Source: Modestobacter caceresii (GTDB lineage Bacteria > Actinomycetota > Actinomycetes > Mycobacteriales > Geodermatophilaceae). From it: a stretch of DNA of 44,043 bases. A program made the translations under genes and the position numbers. The notes beneath the pieces are model-generated. The model was not told the origin of the DNA and made no database searches. It saw nothing but the letters and a program-made list of their open reading frames with translations. The stretch covers positions 1 to 44,043 of the forward strand of contig NZ_JPMX01000002.1 in the NCBI RefSeq assembly GCF_000761485.1, given 5' to 3'. Within the stretch, counting starts at the first letter, position 1; each line of letters begins with the position of its first letter. Positions 6,786 to 16,209 of the stretch are shown piece by piece.

Positions 6786-8567
6786 TCAGCTGGTGGGCTG
6801 CGCCGGTGGGGTGGTCTCTTCCGTCGGCGGAGCCGCCGGGGTGGTCGGGGTGGGCGTCGGCGTGGGGGTCGGGGTGGGCTGAGCAGGCGTCGGGACGGCG
6901 ATCAGCAGCGTCACCGTCTCGCCGGCCGAGACGGAGGCCCGCGGCCCCGGGTCGGTGTCGACGACCGTGCCCGGCGTGGCGTCGTCCCGCTCGACGTTGT
7001 TCGGCACGATGACGCCGTTGTCGAGCCCCGCGTCCACGAGGGCCTCCCGGGCGGCGGGCTCGGTGAGCCTGCGGACGTCGGGCAGGGTGATCGAGCCGGT
7101 GGAGATGCTCAGCCGGAACGACACGTCCGGGGCGGCCTGGCTGCCCGGCGCGGGGTCGAGGCCCACGACGGTGCCGGCGGGCTGCAGGCTGTCGACCTGA
7201 TCGGTGCTGGTGCTCCCGGTGAAGCCGGCGCCCTCCAGCCGGTCGATCGCCTCGTCCTGGTCGTCGCCCAGCACGTTGGGTACGGCGATGGTGTTGGGGC
7301 CGCCGCCGACGACCAGGTCCACCGGCTCCTGCGGGTCCAGCTGGGTGCCCGCGGCCGGGCTGGAGCTGAGCACGGTGTCCTCCTGGGCCTGGGTGCTCGG
7401 CTCGCGGGTGACCGTGCCGACCTGCAGGCCCGCGGCCAGGATCTCGGCCTCGGCGGCGGCCTGCGGGTCACCGACGAGGTCGGGCACCGCGACCTGCTCG
7501 ACCACGGGGGCCGTGGGTTCGTCGCCCCCGGAGGTCAGGGCCAGTGCCAGGCCGACGCCGCCGGCGATCAGCACGACGACGGCGACGACGATGGCGATGA
7601 TCCGGTTGCGCCGGCGCTTGTCGTCGGCCTGCCCGTCGTCCCACTCGTCGTTGCCGTACCCGCCGGGGGTCACGCCGATGATCGTGGTCTTCTCGGCGTC
7701 GCTCATCACCGGTGTCGCCTCGACCCGTTGGCCGGCGACGGCGCGCAGCAGGTCCGCGCGCATGTCGGCGGCGGACTGGTAGCGGTTCGCCGGGTTCTTG
7801 CTCATCGCCTTGAGCAGGATGGCGTCGAGCTCCGGGGTGATCTCCGGGTTGATCGACGACGGCGTCCGGGGGTCTTCCCGCACGTGCTGGTAGGCGACGG
7901 CGACGGGGGAGTCGCCGGTGAAGGGCGGGGCGCCGGTGACCAGCTCGTAGAGCAGGCACCCGGCGGAGTAGACGTCGGAGCGGGCGTCGACGCCCTCGCC
8001 GCGGGCCTGCTCGGGGGAGAGGTACTGGGCGGTGCCGATCACGGCGGCCGTCGAGGTCATCGTCGCGGCGGAGTCGGAGACCGCGCGGGCGATGCCGAAG
8101 TCCATCACCTTCACGGTGCCCTGCGGCGTGATCATGACGTTGCCGGGCTTCACGTCCCGGTGCACGATGCCGTTGCGGTGGCTGAAGTCCAGCGCGGCGC
8201 AGATGTCGGCGGTGAGCGACATGGCGCGCTCGGGGGGGAGGCGCCGCTCGCGGCGGAGCACGTCGCGCAGGGTGTCGCCCTCGACGTACTCCATGACGAT
8301 GTAGGGGGTAGCGCCGGTGGCGGTGCGGTCCTCCCCCGTGTCGTAGACCGCGACGATCGCCGGGTGGTTCAGCGACGCGCTGGCCTGGGCCTCGCGGCGG
8401 AACCGGACCTGGGACGACGGGTCACGGGCGAGGTCCTGACGCAGCACCTTGACCGCGACCTCCCGGCCCAGCCGGAGGTCGCGCCCCCGGTGCACCTCCG
8501 CCATGCCGCCGCGGCCGAGCACCCCGCCGATCTCGTAGCGCTCGCCGAGCACCTGGGGGGTGGTCAT
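6786..8567 (-). CDS. pknB: Serine/threonine protein kinase PknB with three PASTA domains
   Basis: This 593-residue receptor kinase controls cell growth and wall synthesis in actinobacteria. The kinase domain (about 11-275) has GRGGMAEV, Lys40, HRDVKPGN with Asp138, MDFG with Asp156, and activation-loop Thr171/Thr173 at the same numbers as M. tuberculosis PknB. A basic juxtamembrane segment and one helix (about 325-350) follow. Three extracellular PASTA repeats are visible (starting VAVPDLVG, IAVPNVLG and ITLPDVRR); mycobacterial PknB has four. The tail is a Pro/Thr-rich repeat. It is the last gene of the fhaA-to-pknB cluster, separated by 136 bases from pknA. The start has GAGAGGA upstream. 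Muropeptide or lipid II sensing is inferred from the family. Confidence 0.95.
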   Translation of the reverse strand: MTTPQVLGERYEIGGVLGRGGMAEVHRGRDLRLGREVAVKVLRQDLARDPSSQVRFRREAQASASLNHPAIVAVYDTGEDRTATGATPYIVMEYVEGDTLRDVLRRERRLPPERAMSLTADICAALDFSHRNGIVHRDVKPGNVMITPQGTVKVMDFGIARAVSDSAATMTSTAAVIGTAQYLSPEQARGEGVDARSDVYSAGCLLYELVTGAPPFTGDSPVAVAYQHVREDPRTPSSINPEITPELDAILLKAMSKNPANRYQSAADMRADLLRAVAGQRVEATPVMSDAEKTTIIGVTPGGYGNDEWDDGQADDKRRRNRIIAIVVAVVVLIAGGVGLALALTSGGDEPTAPVVEQVAVPDLVGDPQAAAEAEILAAGLQVGTVTREPSTQAQEDTVLSSSPAAGTQLDPQEPVDLVVGGGPNTIAVPNVLGDDQDEAIDRLEGAGFTGSTSTDQVDSLQPAGTVVGLDPAPGSQAAPDVSFRLSISTGSITLPDVRRLTEPAAREALVDAGLDNGVIVPNNVERDDATPGTVVDTDPGPRASVSAGETVTLLIAVPTPAQPTPTPTPTPTPTTPAAPPTEETTPPAQPTS

Positions 8568-8703
8568 CGGTGGTCCTCTCGGGTGGTGCGGTGCGGCGGT
8601 CGCGGCTCCGGGGTGGCTGGACCGGGGAGCGGTACGCCGTCGCGGAGCCTAATCGCTGGCGGGCTCGCGGCAGGCGCGACGCGAGCGCCTCGGGACGCGT
8701 GTG

Positions 8704-10431
8704 TCACTGGTTGCCTGAGATGCTGCCCGCTGACGGTGCGTCCGCGTTCGGGGAGACAGAGGCGGCCGGAGACGAAGACGGGGCCGGGTCGACGGGCTCG
8801 CTGGTCGGTGTGTTGGTCGGGGTGTTGGTGGGGGTGTTGGTCGACGTGTTGGCGCTGGTCGAGCTCCGCTGGGTCACCGTCGCGGTCACCGTGGCGGTCG
8901 TCGGGGTGGTGGGCCCGCCGTCCTCGCCCTCGTCGTCCCCGTCGTCGGGTGCGGGTGCCGCCGGCGGCGGCGCACTGCTCTCCTCGGCGTCCCCGGCGTC
9001 CCCGGGGGCGTAGGCCTGGGCGGCCACGGCAAGCGTGATCGTCGCCCCCTCCGCGAGGGGACCGCGCGCGGGGGAGGCGGTCACGACGGCGTTCTCGGCC
9101 AGCGCGATCCCGGCCTCCTCCAGCTCGTCCGCAGTGGCTTCCTCCTGCCGCACCGTGAAGCCCTGGCCCACGAGTTGGGCGCTGACGAGATCGGCGTCGT
9201 CCCCGACGTAGTCGGCCACGTCGAACGCGATGGCCCCGGAGGCACTGGTGGACGCCGATGCGGATGCCGAGGGGGAGCTGGCGCCACCCGGCGCCGCCGA
9301 ACTGTCCGGGTCGTCGGACCTGGAGAGGACGAGGAACACCCCGGCGGCGACCAGCCCGACGAGGGCCAGCGCCGCCGCGGCCCACAGCAGCCGGGTGCGG
9401 CGGAGGTCCTGCGGGTCGGCCTCGTCACCGGTCCAGCTGCTCGCACCGTCGCCGTCGACCGGGGGGCCGTGCAGCGGGGGCATGGTGCGGGGCGCGGTCG
9501 AGGGGTTCACGGTGGTGCCCGGACCGGTCGCCGGCAACATCGTGGTCGCCGTGCCGTCGTCCCCGACCACCTGGGTCATCGCGGTGGCGGCCGGCACGGT
9601 GCCACCGGCCGCCACCTGCCGCACCGCGGCGGCGAAGGCCGCGCCGTCGGGGAAGCGTGCCGCCGGGTCCTTGGCCAGGGCGCGCTCGATCAGCGCCCGC
9701 ACCTGCCATGGCACGTCCGCGGGCATGGGGGGCGGAGGTCGGTTTATCTGCGCCAGCGCGATCGCCACCTGCGACTCGCCGTCGAAGGGACGCACCCCCG
9801 CGATGCACTCGTACCCGAGCACGCCGAGCGAGTAGACGTCGGAGGCGGCGGTCACCACGTGCCCCTGGGCCTGCTCGGGGGAGAGGTACTGCGCGGTGCC
9901 GACCACCATCCCGGTGCGCGTGAGCGGGGCGGCGTCGCGGGCGTAGGCGATGCCGAAGTCGGTCAGCTTGACCACGCCGTCCGGCCGCACGAGCAGGTTC
10001 CCGGGCTTGATGTCCCGGTGCACCATGCCGGCGTCGTGCGCGGCGGAGAGGCCGTCGCCGGCCTGCCCGAGGACGTCGAGGGTCTGCTCGGCGGTGAGCC
10101 GCCCGCGCTCGGCCAGGATGGTGACCAGCGGCTTGCCCTCGACGAACTCCATGATCAGGTAGGCCAGGCGCTGGCCGTCCTGGGTGGTCTCGCCGTAGTC
10201 GTAGACCGAGGCGATGTTCGGGTGCGACAGGGCGGCGGTGTGCCTGGCCTCGTTCCGGAACCGGATGAGGAAGCTCGAGTCGCCGGTGTACTCGCTGCGC
10301 AGCACCTTGACCGCGATGATCCGGCCGAGGGTGCGGTCGCGGGCCTGCCAGACCTCCCCCATCCCACCGGTGGCGATCGGGGCGGTGATCTCGTAGCGGC
10401 CGGCCAGCTGGCTGCCCACGCGGACGGCCAT
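8704..10431 (-). CDS. pknA: Serine/threonine protein kinase PknA
   Basis: This 575-residue kinase has the catalytic domain at about 13-270 (GGMGEVW, Lys42, HRDIKPGN, TDFG, GTAQYLSPEQ), a Pro/Thr-rich juxtamembrane part, one membrane helix (about 352-370) and an extracellular region with a single PASTA-like repeat (DVADYVGDDADLVSAQLVGQ to the TITLAVAAQ region). M. tuberculosis PknA lacks this repeat. The tail is low-complexity, with repeated NTPT units. PknA phosphorylates division and wall proteins and works with PknB. Its ATG shares one base with the pbpA stop (TGATG), so translation is probably coupled. Confidence 0.93.
   Translation of the reverse strand: MAVRVGSQLAGRYEITAPIATGGMGEVWQARDRTLGRIIAVKVLRSEYTGDSSFLIRFRNEARHTAALSHPNIASVYDYGETTQDGQRLAYLIMEFVEGKPLVTILAERGRLTAEQTLDVLGQAGDGLSAAHDAGMVHRDIKPGNLLVRPDGVVKLTDFGIAYARDAAPLTRTGMVVGTAQYLSPEQAQGHVVTAASDVYSLGVLGYECIAGVRPFDGESQVAIALAQINRPPPPMPADVPWQVRALIERALAKDPAARFPDGAAFAAAVRQVAAGGTVPAATAMTQVVGDDGTATTMLPATGPGTTVNPSTAPRTMPPLHGPPVDGDGASSWTGDEADPQDLRRTRLLWAAAALALVGLVAAGVFLVLSRSDDPDSSAAPGGASSPSASASASTSASGAIAFDVADYVGDDADLVSAQLVGQGFTVRQEEATADELEEAGIALAENAVVTASPARGPLAEGATITLAVAAQAYAPGDAGDAEESSAPPPAAPAPDDGDDEGEDGGPTTPTTATVTATVTQRSSTSANTSTNTPTNTPTNTPTSEPVDPAPSSSPAASVSPNADAPSAGSISGNQ
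8809..8856. repeat. Short tandem repeat encoding the Asn-Thr-Pro-Thr tail of PknA
   Basis: About four copies of a 12-base unit (plus strand gtgttggtcggg and variants) encode successive N-T-P-T and N-T-S-T tetrapeptides at the extracellular C-terminus of PknA. Such an in-frame repeat can change copy number without breaking the gene. Confidence 0.6.
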
Positions 10432-11870
10432 CAGCCGCCGCCCTGCAGGTGGGCCTCGATGACCGAGCGCGCGATCGGGGCGGAGATGTCCCCGCCGGTG
10501 CCGCCGCCGTTGCGGATGAAGACGGCCACCGCGATGCTCGGGTCGTCCGCGGGGGCGAAGCCGATGAACCAGTTGTGGTCGGGGCCGGCGTTCTCCGCGG
10601 TGCCGGTCTTGCCGGCCACCTCGATGCCGCTGATCCGGGCACGCCGGCCGGTGCCCTCGTCGACGACGTTGGTCATCATCGCGGTGAGCTGGTCGGCGAC
10701 CTCCTCCGAGAAGGGCTCCGACAGCTGCTCGGGCTCGGTCTGGTCGAGCACCGAGAGGTCCGGGGCCTGGATCGACTCGACCAGGTACGGGTTCATCAGG
10801 TCGCCGTCGTTGGCGACCGCGGCGGCGATCATCGCGGCCTGCATCGGGGTCAGGGCGACGTCCCGCTGTCCGATCGAGGTCTGCCCCAGCGCGGCGTCGC
10901 TCTCGATGTCGCCGATCGTGCTGCCCTGCACGGTCAGCGGGATCTCGAAGCGCTCCCCGTCGATGCCGAACGCCTCGGCCATCTCCCGGACGGCCTCCTC
11001 ACCCAGGTCGATCCCGAGCTGGGCGAAGGCGGTGTTGCAGGAGATGGTGAGCGCGTCGATCAGCGGCTGTTCACCGGACGGGCTGCACGGCTCGTTGCCG
11101 AAGTTCTGCAGGTCGGTCGAGGTGCCCGGCAGGACGTAGTCCTGCGGGGCCGGGACGACCGTCTCCGGCGTGTAGTCGCCGCTGGCCAGCGCTGCGGCGG
11201 CGACTACGACCTTGAAGATCGAGCCGGCCGGGTAGCGCTCGGAGATGGCCTGGTTGGTCCGCGGGTCGGTCTCCATCGCGTCCAGCTGCTCGGCGTAGGC
11301 GCGGACCGCGGTGGTGTCGCTGCCGGCCAACTGGCCCGGGTCGTACGTGGGCGTGCTGGCCAGGCCGAGGACCGCCCCGGTGGACGGGTCGAGGGCGACG
11401 ACGGCGCCGACGTGACCCGCCAGGCCGGCCATCGCCGCCTCCTGGACGGCCGGGTCCAGGGTGAGCTCGACGTTGCCGCCGGAGGGGTCCCGGCCGGTGA
11501 ACAGGTCGGCCAGCCGCCGGCCGAAGAGCCGGTCGTCGGTGCCACGCAGGACGTCGTTCTCGACCCGCTCGATCCCGCGGTTGCCGAACAGCACCGAGTA
11601 GTACCCGGTGGCCGCTGCGTACAGCGGCCCGTTGGCGTAGGTGCGCTGGTACCGCAGGGTGCTGTCGGTCTCGACGGAGGAGGCGATCTCGTTGCCGTCG
11701 ACGACGATCGCCCCGCGCTCCCGGCCGTACTCCTCGGTGAGGACGCGGGTGTTGCGGGCGTCCGCGCGCAGGTCGTCGGCGCGGAGCACCTGGATCACGT
11801 TGACGTTGACGATCAGCAGGGTGAACAGCACCAGCACGCTGATCGCCACCTTGCGGAGCGGGGCGTTCAC
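10431..11870 (-). CDS. pbpA: Penicillin-binding protein PbpA (class B transpeptidase)
   Basis: This 479-residue class B transpeptidase cross-links peptidoglycan with its partner glycosyltransferase RodA. It has an N-terminal signal anchor (about residues 8-28) facing the periplasm-like space. The three active-site motifs are intact: SxxK as GSIFK, SxN as ISCNTAF, and KTG as VAGKTGTAEN. It overlaps rodA upstream by 4 bases (ATGA) and pknA downstream by one base, placing it in one transcription unit with its kinases. In mycobacteria PbpA activity and localisation depend on PknB phosphorylation; the same is only inferred here. Confidence 0.95.
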   Translation of the reverse strand: MNAPLRKVAISVLVLFTLLIVNVNVIQVLRADDLRADARNTRVLTEEYGRERGAIVVDGNEIASSVETDSTLRYQRTYANGPLYAAATGYYSVLFGNRGIERVENDVLRGTDDRLFGRRLADLFTGRDPSGGNVELTLDPAVQEAAMAGLAGHVGAVVALDPSTGAVLGLASTPTYDPGQLAGSDTTAVRAYAEQLDAMETDPRTNQAISERYPAGSIFKVVVAAAALASGDYTPETVVPAPQDYVLPGTSTDLQNFGNEPCSPSGEQPLIDALTISCNTAFAQLGIDLGEEAVREMAEAFGIDGERFEIPLTVQGSTIGDIESDAALGQTSIGQRDVALTPMQAAMIAAAVANDGDLMNPYLVESIQAPDLSVLDQTEPEQLSEPFSEEVADQLTAMMTNVVDEGTGRRARISGIEVAGKTGTAENAGPDHNWFIGFAPADDPSIAVAVFIRNGGGTGGDISAPIARSVIEAHLQGGG

Positions 11871-13294
11871 GGCTGGACCACCTCGGTCGGGGCATCGGTG
11901 AGCCTCGGCGGCGTGGTCGCGGCCGTGGCGGCCGGCCGGCGGGCGGCGTCGCTGATCCGCACCAGCAGCGCCACCAGCCCGAAGTTCGCGACCAGGGACG
12001 ATCCGCCGTAGGCGAGGAAGGGCGTGGTCAACCCGGTGAGCGGGAGCAGCCCGGTGACCCCGCCCAGGACGACGAAGACCTGCCAGGCGAGGGAGAAGGC
12101 CAGCCCGGCGGCCAGCAGCTTGCCGAAGCCGTCGCGGACCACCAGGGAGGTGCGCAGCCCCCGCTCGACCAGGACCAGGTAGATCACGATCATCGCGACC
12201 AGGCCGAAGAGACCCAGCTCCTCACCGATGGCGGCGGCGATGAAGTCGCTCTTGGCGACCGGCACCTGGTCCGGCCGCCCGCCGCCGAGGCCGGCACCGA
12301 ACAGACCGCCGGTGCCGAGGCTGAAGAGCGACTGGACCACCTGGTAGCCGCCGGTGTCGGCGTAGGCGAAGGGGTCCAGCCAGGTGTCCACCCGCACCCG
12401 GACGTGACTGAAGAGCTGGTAGGCGACGAACGCACCGCCGGCGAACAGCAGCAGGCCGATGACCAGCCAGCTCGCGCGCTCGGTGGCGACGTAGAGCATC
12501 ACCACGAAGATGCCGAACAGCAGCAGCGAGCTGCCCAGGTCGCGCTCGAAGACCAGCACCAGGATCGAGGCGACCCACGCCAGCAGCACCGGGCCGAGGT
12601 CGCGGCCGCGCGGCAGCTCCAGGCGGAGCACCCGGCGGCTGGCCAGCGCCAGCACGTCGCGCTTGTCGACCAGGTAGGCGGCGAAGAAGACGATCAGGCA
12701 GATCTTGGCGAACTCACCGGGCTGGATGGAGAAGCCGCCGAACCGGATCCACAGCTTGGCACCGTTGATCTCCGAGTTCGGCAGCACCGCGGGGAGCGCC
12801 AGCAGCACCAGCCCGATGAGGGCGAGGGTGTAGGCGAAGCGGGCGAGCGCCCGGTGGTCGCGCACGATCACCAGGACGGCGATGAACAGCACCAGCCCGA
12901 CCGTGGCCCACACCAACTGGACCGGGGCGTCCACGCTCGCGGAACTGCTGCCGCCGAGCTGGGTACCGGCGATGTCCAGCCGGTGGATCATCGACAGGCC
13001 CAGCCCGGACAGCACCGCGACGCAGGGCAGCAGCAGCGGGTCGGCGTAGGGCGCGAACCGCCGGACGACGACGTGCGCGACGACCCACAGCGCGGAGAAC
13101 CAGATGCCGAAGGTGACCAGCTCGGTGCCCGGGGACCCGGTGACGGTGATGTCGATGATCAGGTGCGCGGCCAGTGTGATGAGCACCGCGAAGCCGAGCA
13201 GGAGCAGTTCGGTGCCCCGTCGGGTGGGGATGGCCGTGCCGGGGGCGATGGCAGCGCGCGGGTCGGTGCCGGGGCCGTTGACCGGCGCAGCCAC
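11867..13294 (-). CDS. rodA: FtsW/RodA/SpoVE family glycosyltransferase RodA
   Basis: This 475-residue polytopic protein has about 10-12 hydrophobic helices and SEDS family motifs: FGGFSIQPGEFAKICLI, FERDLGSSLLLFGIF and the C-terminal YGGSSLVANFGLVALL. SEDS proteins polymerise lipid II into glycan strands and pair with a class B penicillin-binding protein, here the adjacent pbpA. The GTG start at 13294 shares one base with the pstP stop (TAGTG). The N-terminal 25 residues are cytoplasmic and Pro/Ala-rich. Confidence 0.94.
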   Translation of the reverse strand: MAAPVNGPGTDPRAAIAPGTAIPTRRGTELLLLGFAVLITLAAHLIIDITVTGSPGTELVTFGIWFSALWVVAHVVVRRFAPYADPLLLPCVAVLSGLGLSMIHRLDIAGTQLGGSSSASVDAPVQLVWATVGLVLFIAVLVIVRDHRALARFAYTLALIGLVLLALPAVLPNSEINGAKLWIRFGGFSIQPGEFAKICLIVFFAAYLVDKRDVLALASRRVLRLELPRGRDLGPVLLAWVASILVLVFERDLGSSLLLFGIFVVMLYVATERASWLVIGLLLFAGGAFVAYQLFSHVRVRVDTWLDPFAYADTGGYQVVQSLFSLGTGGLFGAGLGGGRPDQVPVAKSDFIAAAIGEELGLFGLVAMIVIYLVLVERGLRTSLVVRDGFGKLLAAGLAFSLAWQVFVVLGGVTGLLPLTGLTTPFLAYGGSSLVANFGLVALLVRISDAARRPAATAATTPPRLTDAPTEVVQP

Positions 13295-14709
13295 TAGTCG
13301 GCCTCCCGGCAGTCCACTCCCGGCTCACCGGAACGGGACAGCGCCGAGGTCGTCGGCTCGGTGGCGTCCGTGCCGGGCACGGTCGTGGTGACGGTCGTCG
13401 TGGCGGCGGCGGCGTCCGGTTGCCCCGGGACGGGGGCGGGCTCCGCCGGAGGGGCCGGGGTGGGGGACGGGGTGCCGGTGGCCAGCGCGGACGTCGTCCG
13501 GCACAGCGGCAGCTGCTGGCCGCGGAGGTTGGACAGTATCCGCGCGGCGTCGTCCGGGTCGTCGGCGGGGATCCCGTCGCTGACCCGGTTACGGGCGGCC
13601 TGGGTGAGGTCGGTGGTGGCCAGCGCCGTCGCCTCGTCCAGGCGGTAGAGGTCCAGCCCGACGACGGAGGCGTTGAGTCCGCGGAACACCCCGACCCGGT
13701 CGCCGTCGGCGGTCTCGGCGACCCCGACGAACCAGTGGCCCATCACGAACAGGTAGGCGCCGATCGTCGCGGCCCCCAGCACCACGACGGCAGCCAGCGC
13801 GAACAGCGCGGTGCGCAGCGGCCGGCGACGGCGCGGCGGTGGGGAGCTGGTGGTCAGCGCGGTGGACTGCCCGGTGGCCTGTGGGTCGGCGAGCGCGGCG
13901 CGACCGGCGGCCGACCGGGGGTCGACCTCCCGCTGGCCCACGTGGTCGCCGGCGGCGCCGTCGACGACCGGCTCGACGAGCACGCCACGGCCGTCGTCCT
14001 CGACGACGTCGGCCACGATGCAGGTGATGTTGTCCGGGCCGCCGCTGCGCAGCGCGAGCTCGATCAACCGGTCGGCGGTCGCCTGGGCGTCCGGTTCATG
14101 CAGCGCGCCGGCGAGCGTCTCGTGGCTGACCACGCCGGAGAGGCCGTCGGAGCACAGCATGTAGCGGTCGCCGGCGCGGGCGTCGCGCATCGACAGGTCC
14201 GGCTCGACGTCCTGGCCGTTGAGGGCGCGCAGCAGCAGCGAGCGCTGCGGGTGGCTGTTGGCCTCCTCCTCGGTGATCCGGCCGTCGTCGATCAGCGTCT
14301 GGACGAAGGTGTCGTCGTGGGTGATCTGGTGCAGCTCGCCGTCGCGCATCAGGTAGGCGCGGGAGTCACCGACGTGGCACAGCCCCAACCGGCCACCGGC
14401 GAAGAGGACGGCGGTCAGCGTCGTCCCCATGCCCTCCAGCTGCGGGGACTCCCGGATCACCTCGCGCAGGTGCTCGCTGCCCTCGAACACCGCGTGACGC
14501 AGCGCCTGGAGCAGGTCGCCGGAGGGGGCGTCCTCGTCGAGGTGCTCCAGCGCCGCGATGACGACCTTGCTGGCGACGTCGCCCGCCGCGTGCCCGCCCA
14601 TGCCGTCCGCGACGGCCAGCAACCGGGGCCCGGCGTACACCGAGTCCTGGTTGGTGCCGCGGATCAGACCGCGGTCGGAACGCGCCGCATAGCGGAGGAC
14701 CAAGCTCAT
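13294..14709 (-). CDS. pstP: PP2C-type serine/threonine phosphatase PstP
   Basis: This 471-residue metal-dependent phosphatase reverses the action of PknA and PknB. The catalytic domain (about 1-240) has RGTNQDSV, ADGMGGHAAGD, GDSRAYL, CSDGLSG and GGPDNIT, including the metal-binding aspartates. A linker, one membrane helix (about 305-330) and an extracellular Pro/Thr-rich tail follow. The start is ATG at 14709 (MSLVLRYAARSD); the frame is open further upstream, but that part is fhaB read out of frame. The start overlaps the fhaB stop as ATGA. Confidence 0.95.
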   Translation of the reverse strand: MSLVLRYAARSDRGLIRGTNQDSVYAGPRLLAVADGMGGHAAGDVASKVVIAALEHLDEDAPSGDLLQALRHAVFEGSEHLREVIRESPQLEGMGTTLTAVLFAGGRLGLCHVGDSRAYLMRDGELHQITHDDTFVQTLIDDGRITEEEANSHPQRSLLLRALNGQDVEPDLSMRDARAGDRYMLCSDGLSGVVSHETLAGALHEPDAQATADRLIELALRSGGPDNITCIVADVVEDDGRGVLVEPVVDGAAGDHVGQREVDPRSAAGRAALADPQATGQSTALTTSSPPPRRRRPLRTALFALAAVVVLGAATIGAYLFVMGHWFVGVAETADGDRVGVFRGLNASVVGLDLYRLDEATALATTDLTQAARNRVSDGIPADDPDDAARILSNLRGQQLPLCRTTSALATGTPSPTPAPPAEPAPVPGQPDAAAATTTVTTTVPGTDATEPTTSALSRSGEPGVDCREAD

Positions 14710-15167
14710 GAACGCAGCTCCAGGACGGTCTGCCCGATCCGGATCGGCTGACCGGGGGCCACCAGCAGCGGGCCCTGCACCCGCTGCTGGTCGAGGTAGG
14801 TGCCGTTGGTGGACCCGAGGTCCTCCACGTACCACTGGCCGCCGCGGTTGGTCAGCCGCGCGTGCCGGGAGGAGGCGAAGTCGTCGGTGAGCACCAGGGT
14901 CGAGTCGTCGGCGCGGCCGATCAGGATGGCCTGTTCCCCCAGGGTGATCCGGGTGCCCGACAGCGGGCCGGCGGTGACGACGAGGTGGCGGGGTCCGCGG
15001 CCGCCGCGCTTGCGGGCGGCGGCGGCGCGGGGCGGCACCGAGGCCACCCGGCCGGCCCGGCCCCCGAACAGGTCGGCGCGGACCACCCGGAAGGCGGCGA
15101 AGACGAACAGCCAGAGCAGGATCAGGAACCCGAAGCGGAAGGCCTGCAGCACGATCTCAGCCGGCAC
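14706..15167 (-). CDS. fhaB: FHA domain protein FhaB
   Basis: This 153-residue protein has an N-terminal membrane helix (about residues 8-28), a basic linker and one FHA domain (about 65-150) with the phosphothreonine-binding residues in ILIGRADDS, SSRHARL and DLGSTNGTYL. FHA domains bind phosphothreonine peptides, so FhaB (also called FipA) is expected to read PknA/PknB-phosphorylated partners; in mycobacteria it helps septal assembly. It lies 21 bases after fhaA and overlaps pstP by 4 bases. Confidence 0.94.
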   Translation of the reverse strand: MPAEIVLQAFRFGFLILLWLFVFAAFRVVRADLFGGRAGRVASVPPRAAAARKRGGRGPRHLVVTAGPLSGTRITLGEQAILIGRADDSTLVLTDDFASSRHARLTNRGGQWYVEDLGSTNGTYLDQQRVQGPLLVAPGQPIRIGQTVLELRS

Positions 15168-15188
15168 AGCGACCCCCGGGGACCGCGC

Positions 15189-15986
15189 TCACGCGCCGTC
15201 CTGTCGGTACACCAGCACCGAGTGACCGATGCGGAGGACGTCGCCGTCGGCCAGCTCCTGGCGCCCCACCCGGCGACCGTTCACCAGCGTGCCGTTGGTC
15301 GAGCCGAGGTCCTCGACGACGACCGCGCCACCGACGAGCTGGACGTCGGCGTGCTTGCGGCTCACCCCGGTGTCGGGCAGCCGGACGTCGGCCTCGGTGC
15401 CGCGACCCAGCACGTTGCTGCCCTGTTCGAGCACGTGCTTGGTGCCCGGGCCGTCGACGACCAGGACGTGGCTGACCCGCTGGCCGGGGCGGCCCACGAC
15501 CGAGGGTTCCTGGGCGCCGGTGTCGGTGGCCCCCATGGCGGCGCCGGGCAGCCGCGGCAGCGGGGGCAGGCCGGGTGGGGGTGGCGGTGGCGCGGCCGGC
15601 GAGCGCTGCGAGGCCCCGCCGGTGACGTGCGAGCCGACCTCGAAGACCCCGGTGCGCAGCTCCTCGTCGAGCTCCAGCCGGACCTCGATGTCGCCGAAGG
15701 TCTGGTAGCCCTCGCGCTGGATGTGCTCGGCGACCATGTCGGCGAGCTCAGCGGCCAGCTGCTCGGACCACTCGACCAGGTTCTCGTGGTCGGTGGGGCC
15801 GAGGGTCACGACGAAGACGTTCGGGGCGAGCACCCGGTCACCACTGAGCACCGAGCGCTGCTCATCGGCCTCGCGCTGGAGGGCGTGGGCGATCTCGGCG
15901 GGGTGCACCTTCCCCTTGAACACCCGGGCGAAGGCCAGCCCGACCATGCCCTCGAGGCGTCGTTCGAAGCGCTGCAGCGCACCCAC
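15189..15986 (-). CDS. fhaA: DUF3662 and FHA domain protein FhaA
   Basis: The product is 265 residues. The N-terminal DUF3662 domain (about 1-120) starts ALQRFERRLEGMVGLAFARV and includes VHPAEIAHALQREAD and FVVTLGP. A Pro-rich linker and a C-terminal FHA domain (about 185-263) follow, with LGRGTEADV, VSRKHADV and DLGSTNGTLV. In mycobacteria the FHA domain binds phosphorylated MviN/MurJ and limits peptidoglycan export. The GTG at 15986 was chosen since the ribosome binding site GGGAG lies just upstream and the DUF3662 domain begins there; an in-frame extension to 16112 is unlike the family. It is the first gene of the seven-gene minus-strand cluster. Confidence 0.93.
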   Translation of the reverse strand: MGALQRFERRLEGMVGLAFARVFKGKVHPAEIAHALQREADEQRSVLSGDRVLAPNVFVVTLGPTDHENLVEWSEQLAAELADMVAEHIQREGYQTFGDIEVRLELDEELRTGVFEVGSHVTGGASQRSPAAPPPPPPGLPPLPRLPGAAMGATDTGAQEPSVVGRPGQRVSHVLVVDGPGTKHVLEQGSNVLGRGTEADVRLPDTGVSRKHADVQLVGGAVVVEDLGSTNGTLVNGRRVGRQELADGDVLRIGHSVLVYRQDGA

Positions 15987-16209
15987 AGTCGCTCCCTTGC
16001 GCTCGGTCGACCTCCCACTGCCCTGAGTGCCGATCGTAACCGGGGGAGGGTCGCCGGAACGGTCGGGAAGCACAGGACGCCCCGGACGATCTCGTCCGTG
16101 CCGTGTCGACACACCGTTCTACCAGCGCGCCGCCGGCGATGGTCGGTGCCGTGCCGAGCGGGGGGCTGCGAGAGGCGGCGCCGGGGGCTGCTACTGTTCT
16201 TCCTCGCCA

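Noticed and set aside
8809-8856. Regular repeats considered as a CRISPR array
   Set aside because: Units are contiguous 12-mers without spacers and encode a low-complexity tail inside pknA.
6681-9038. A very long plus-strand open frame opposite pknB/pknA
   Set aside because: It is antisense to two kinases with complete motifs; long antisense frames are expected in such high-GC DNA, and the translation has no domain pattern.
14710-14835. N-terminal extension of pstP
   Set aside because: This stretch is fhaB read in another frame; PP2C homology begins at the ATG at 14709, which has the usual ATGA overlap.
15987-16112. N-terminal extension of fhaA
   Set aside because: The DUF3662 domain starts at GTG 15986, which has a ribosome binding site; the extension has an unrelated composition.
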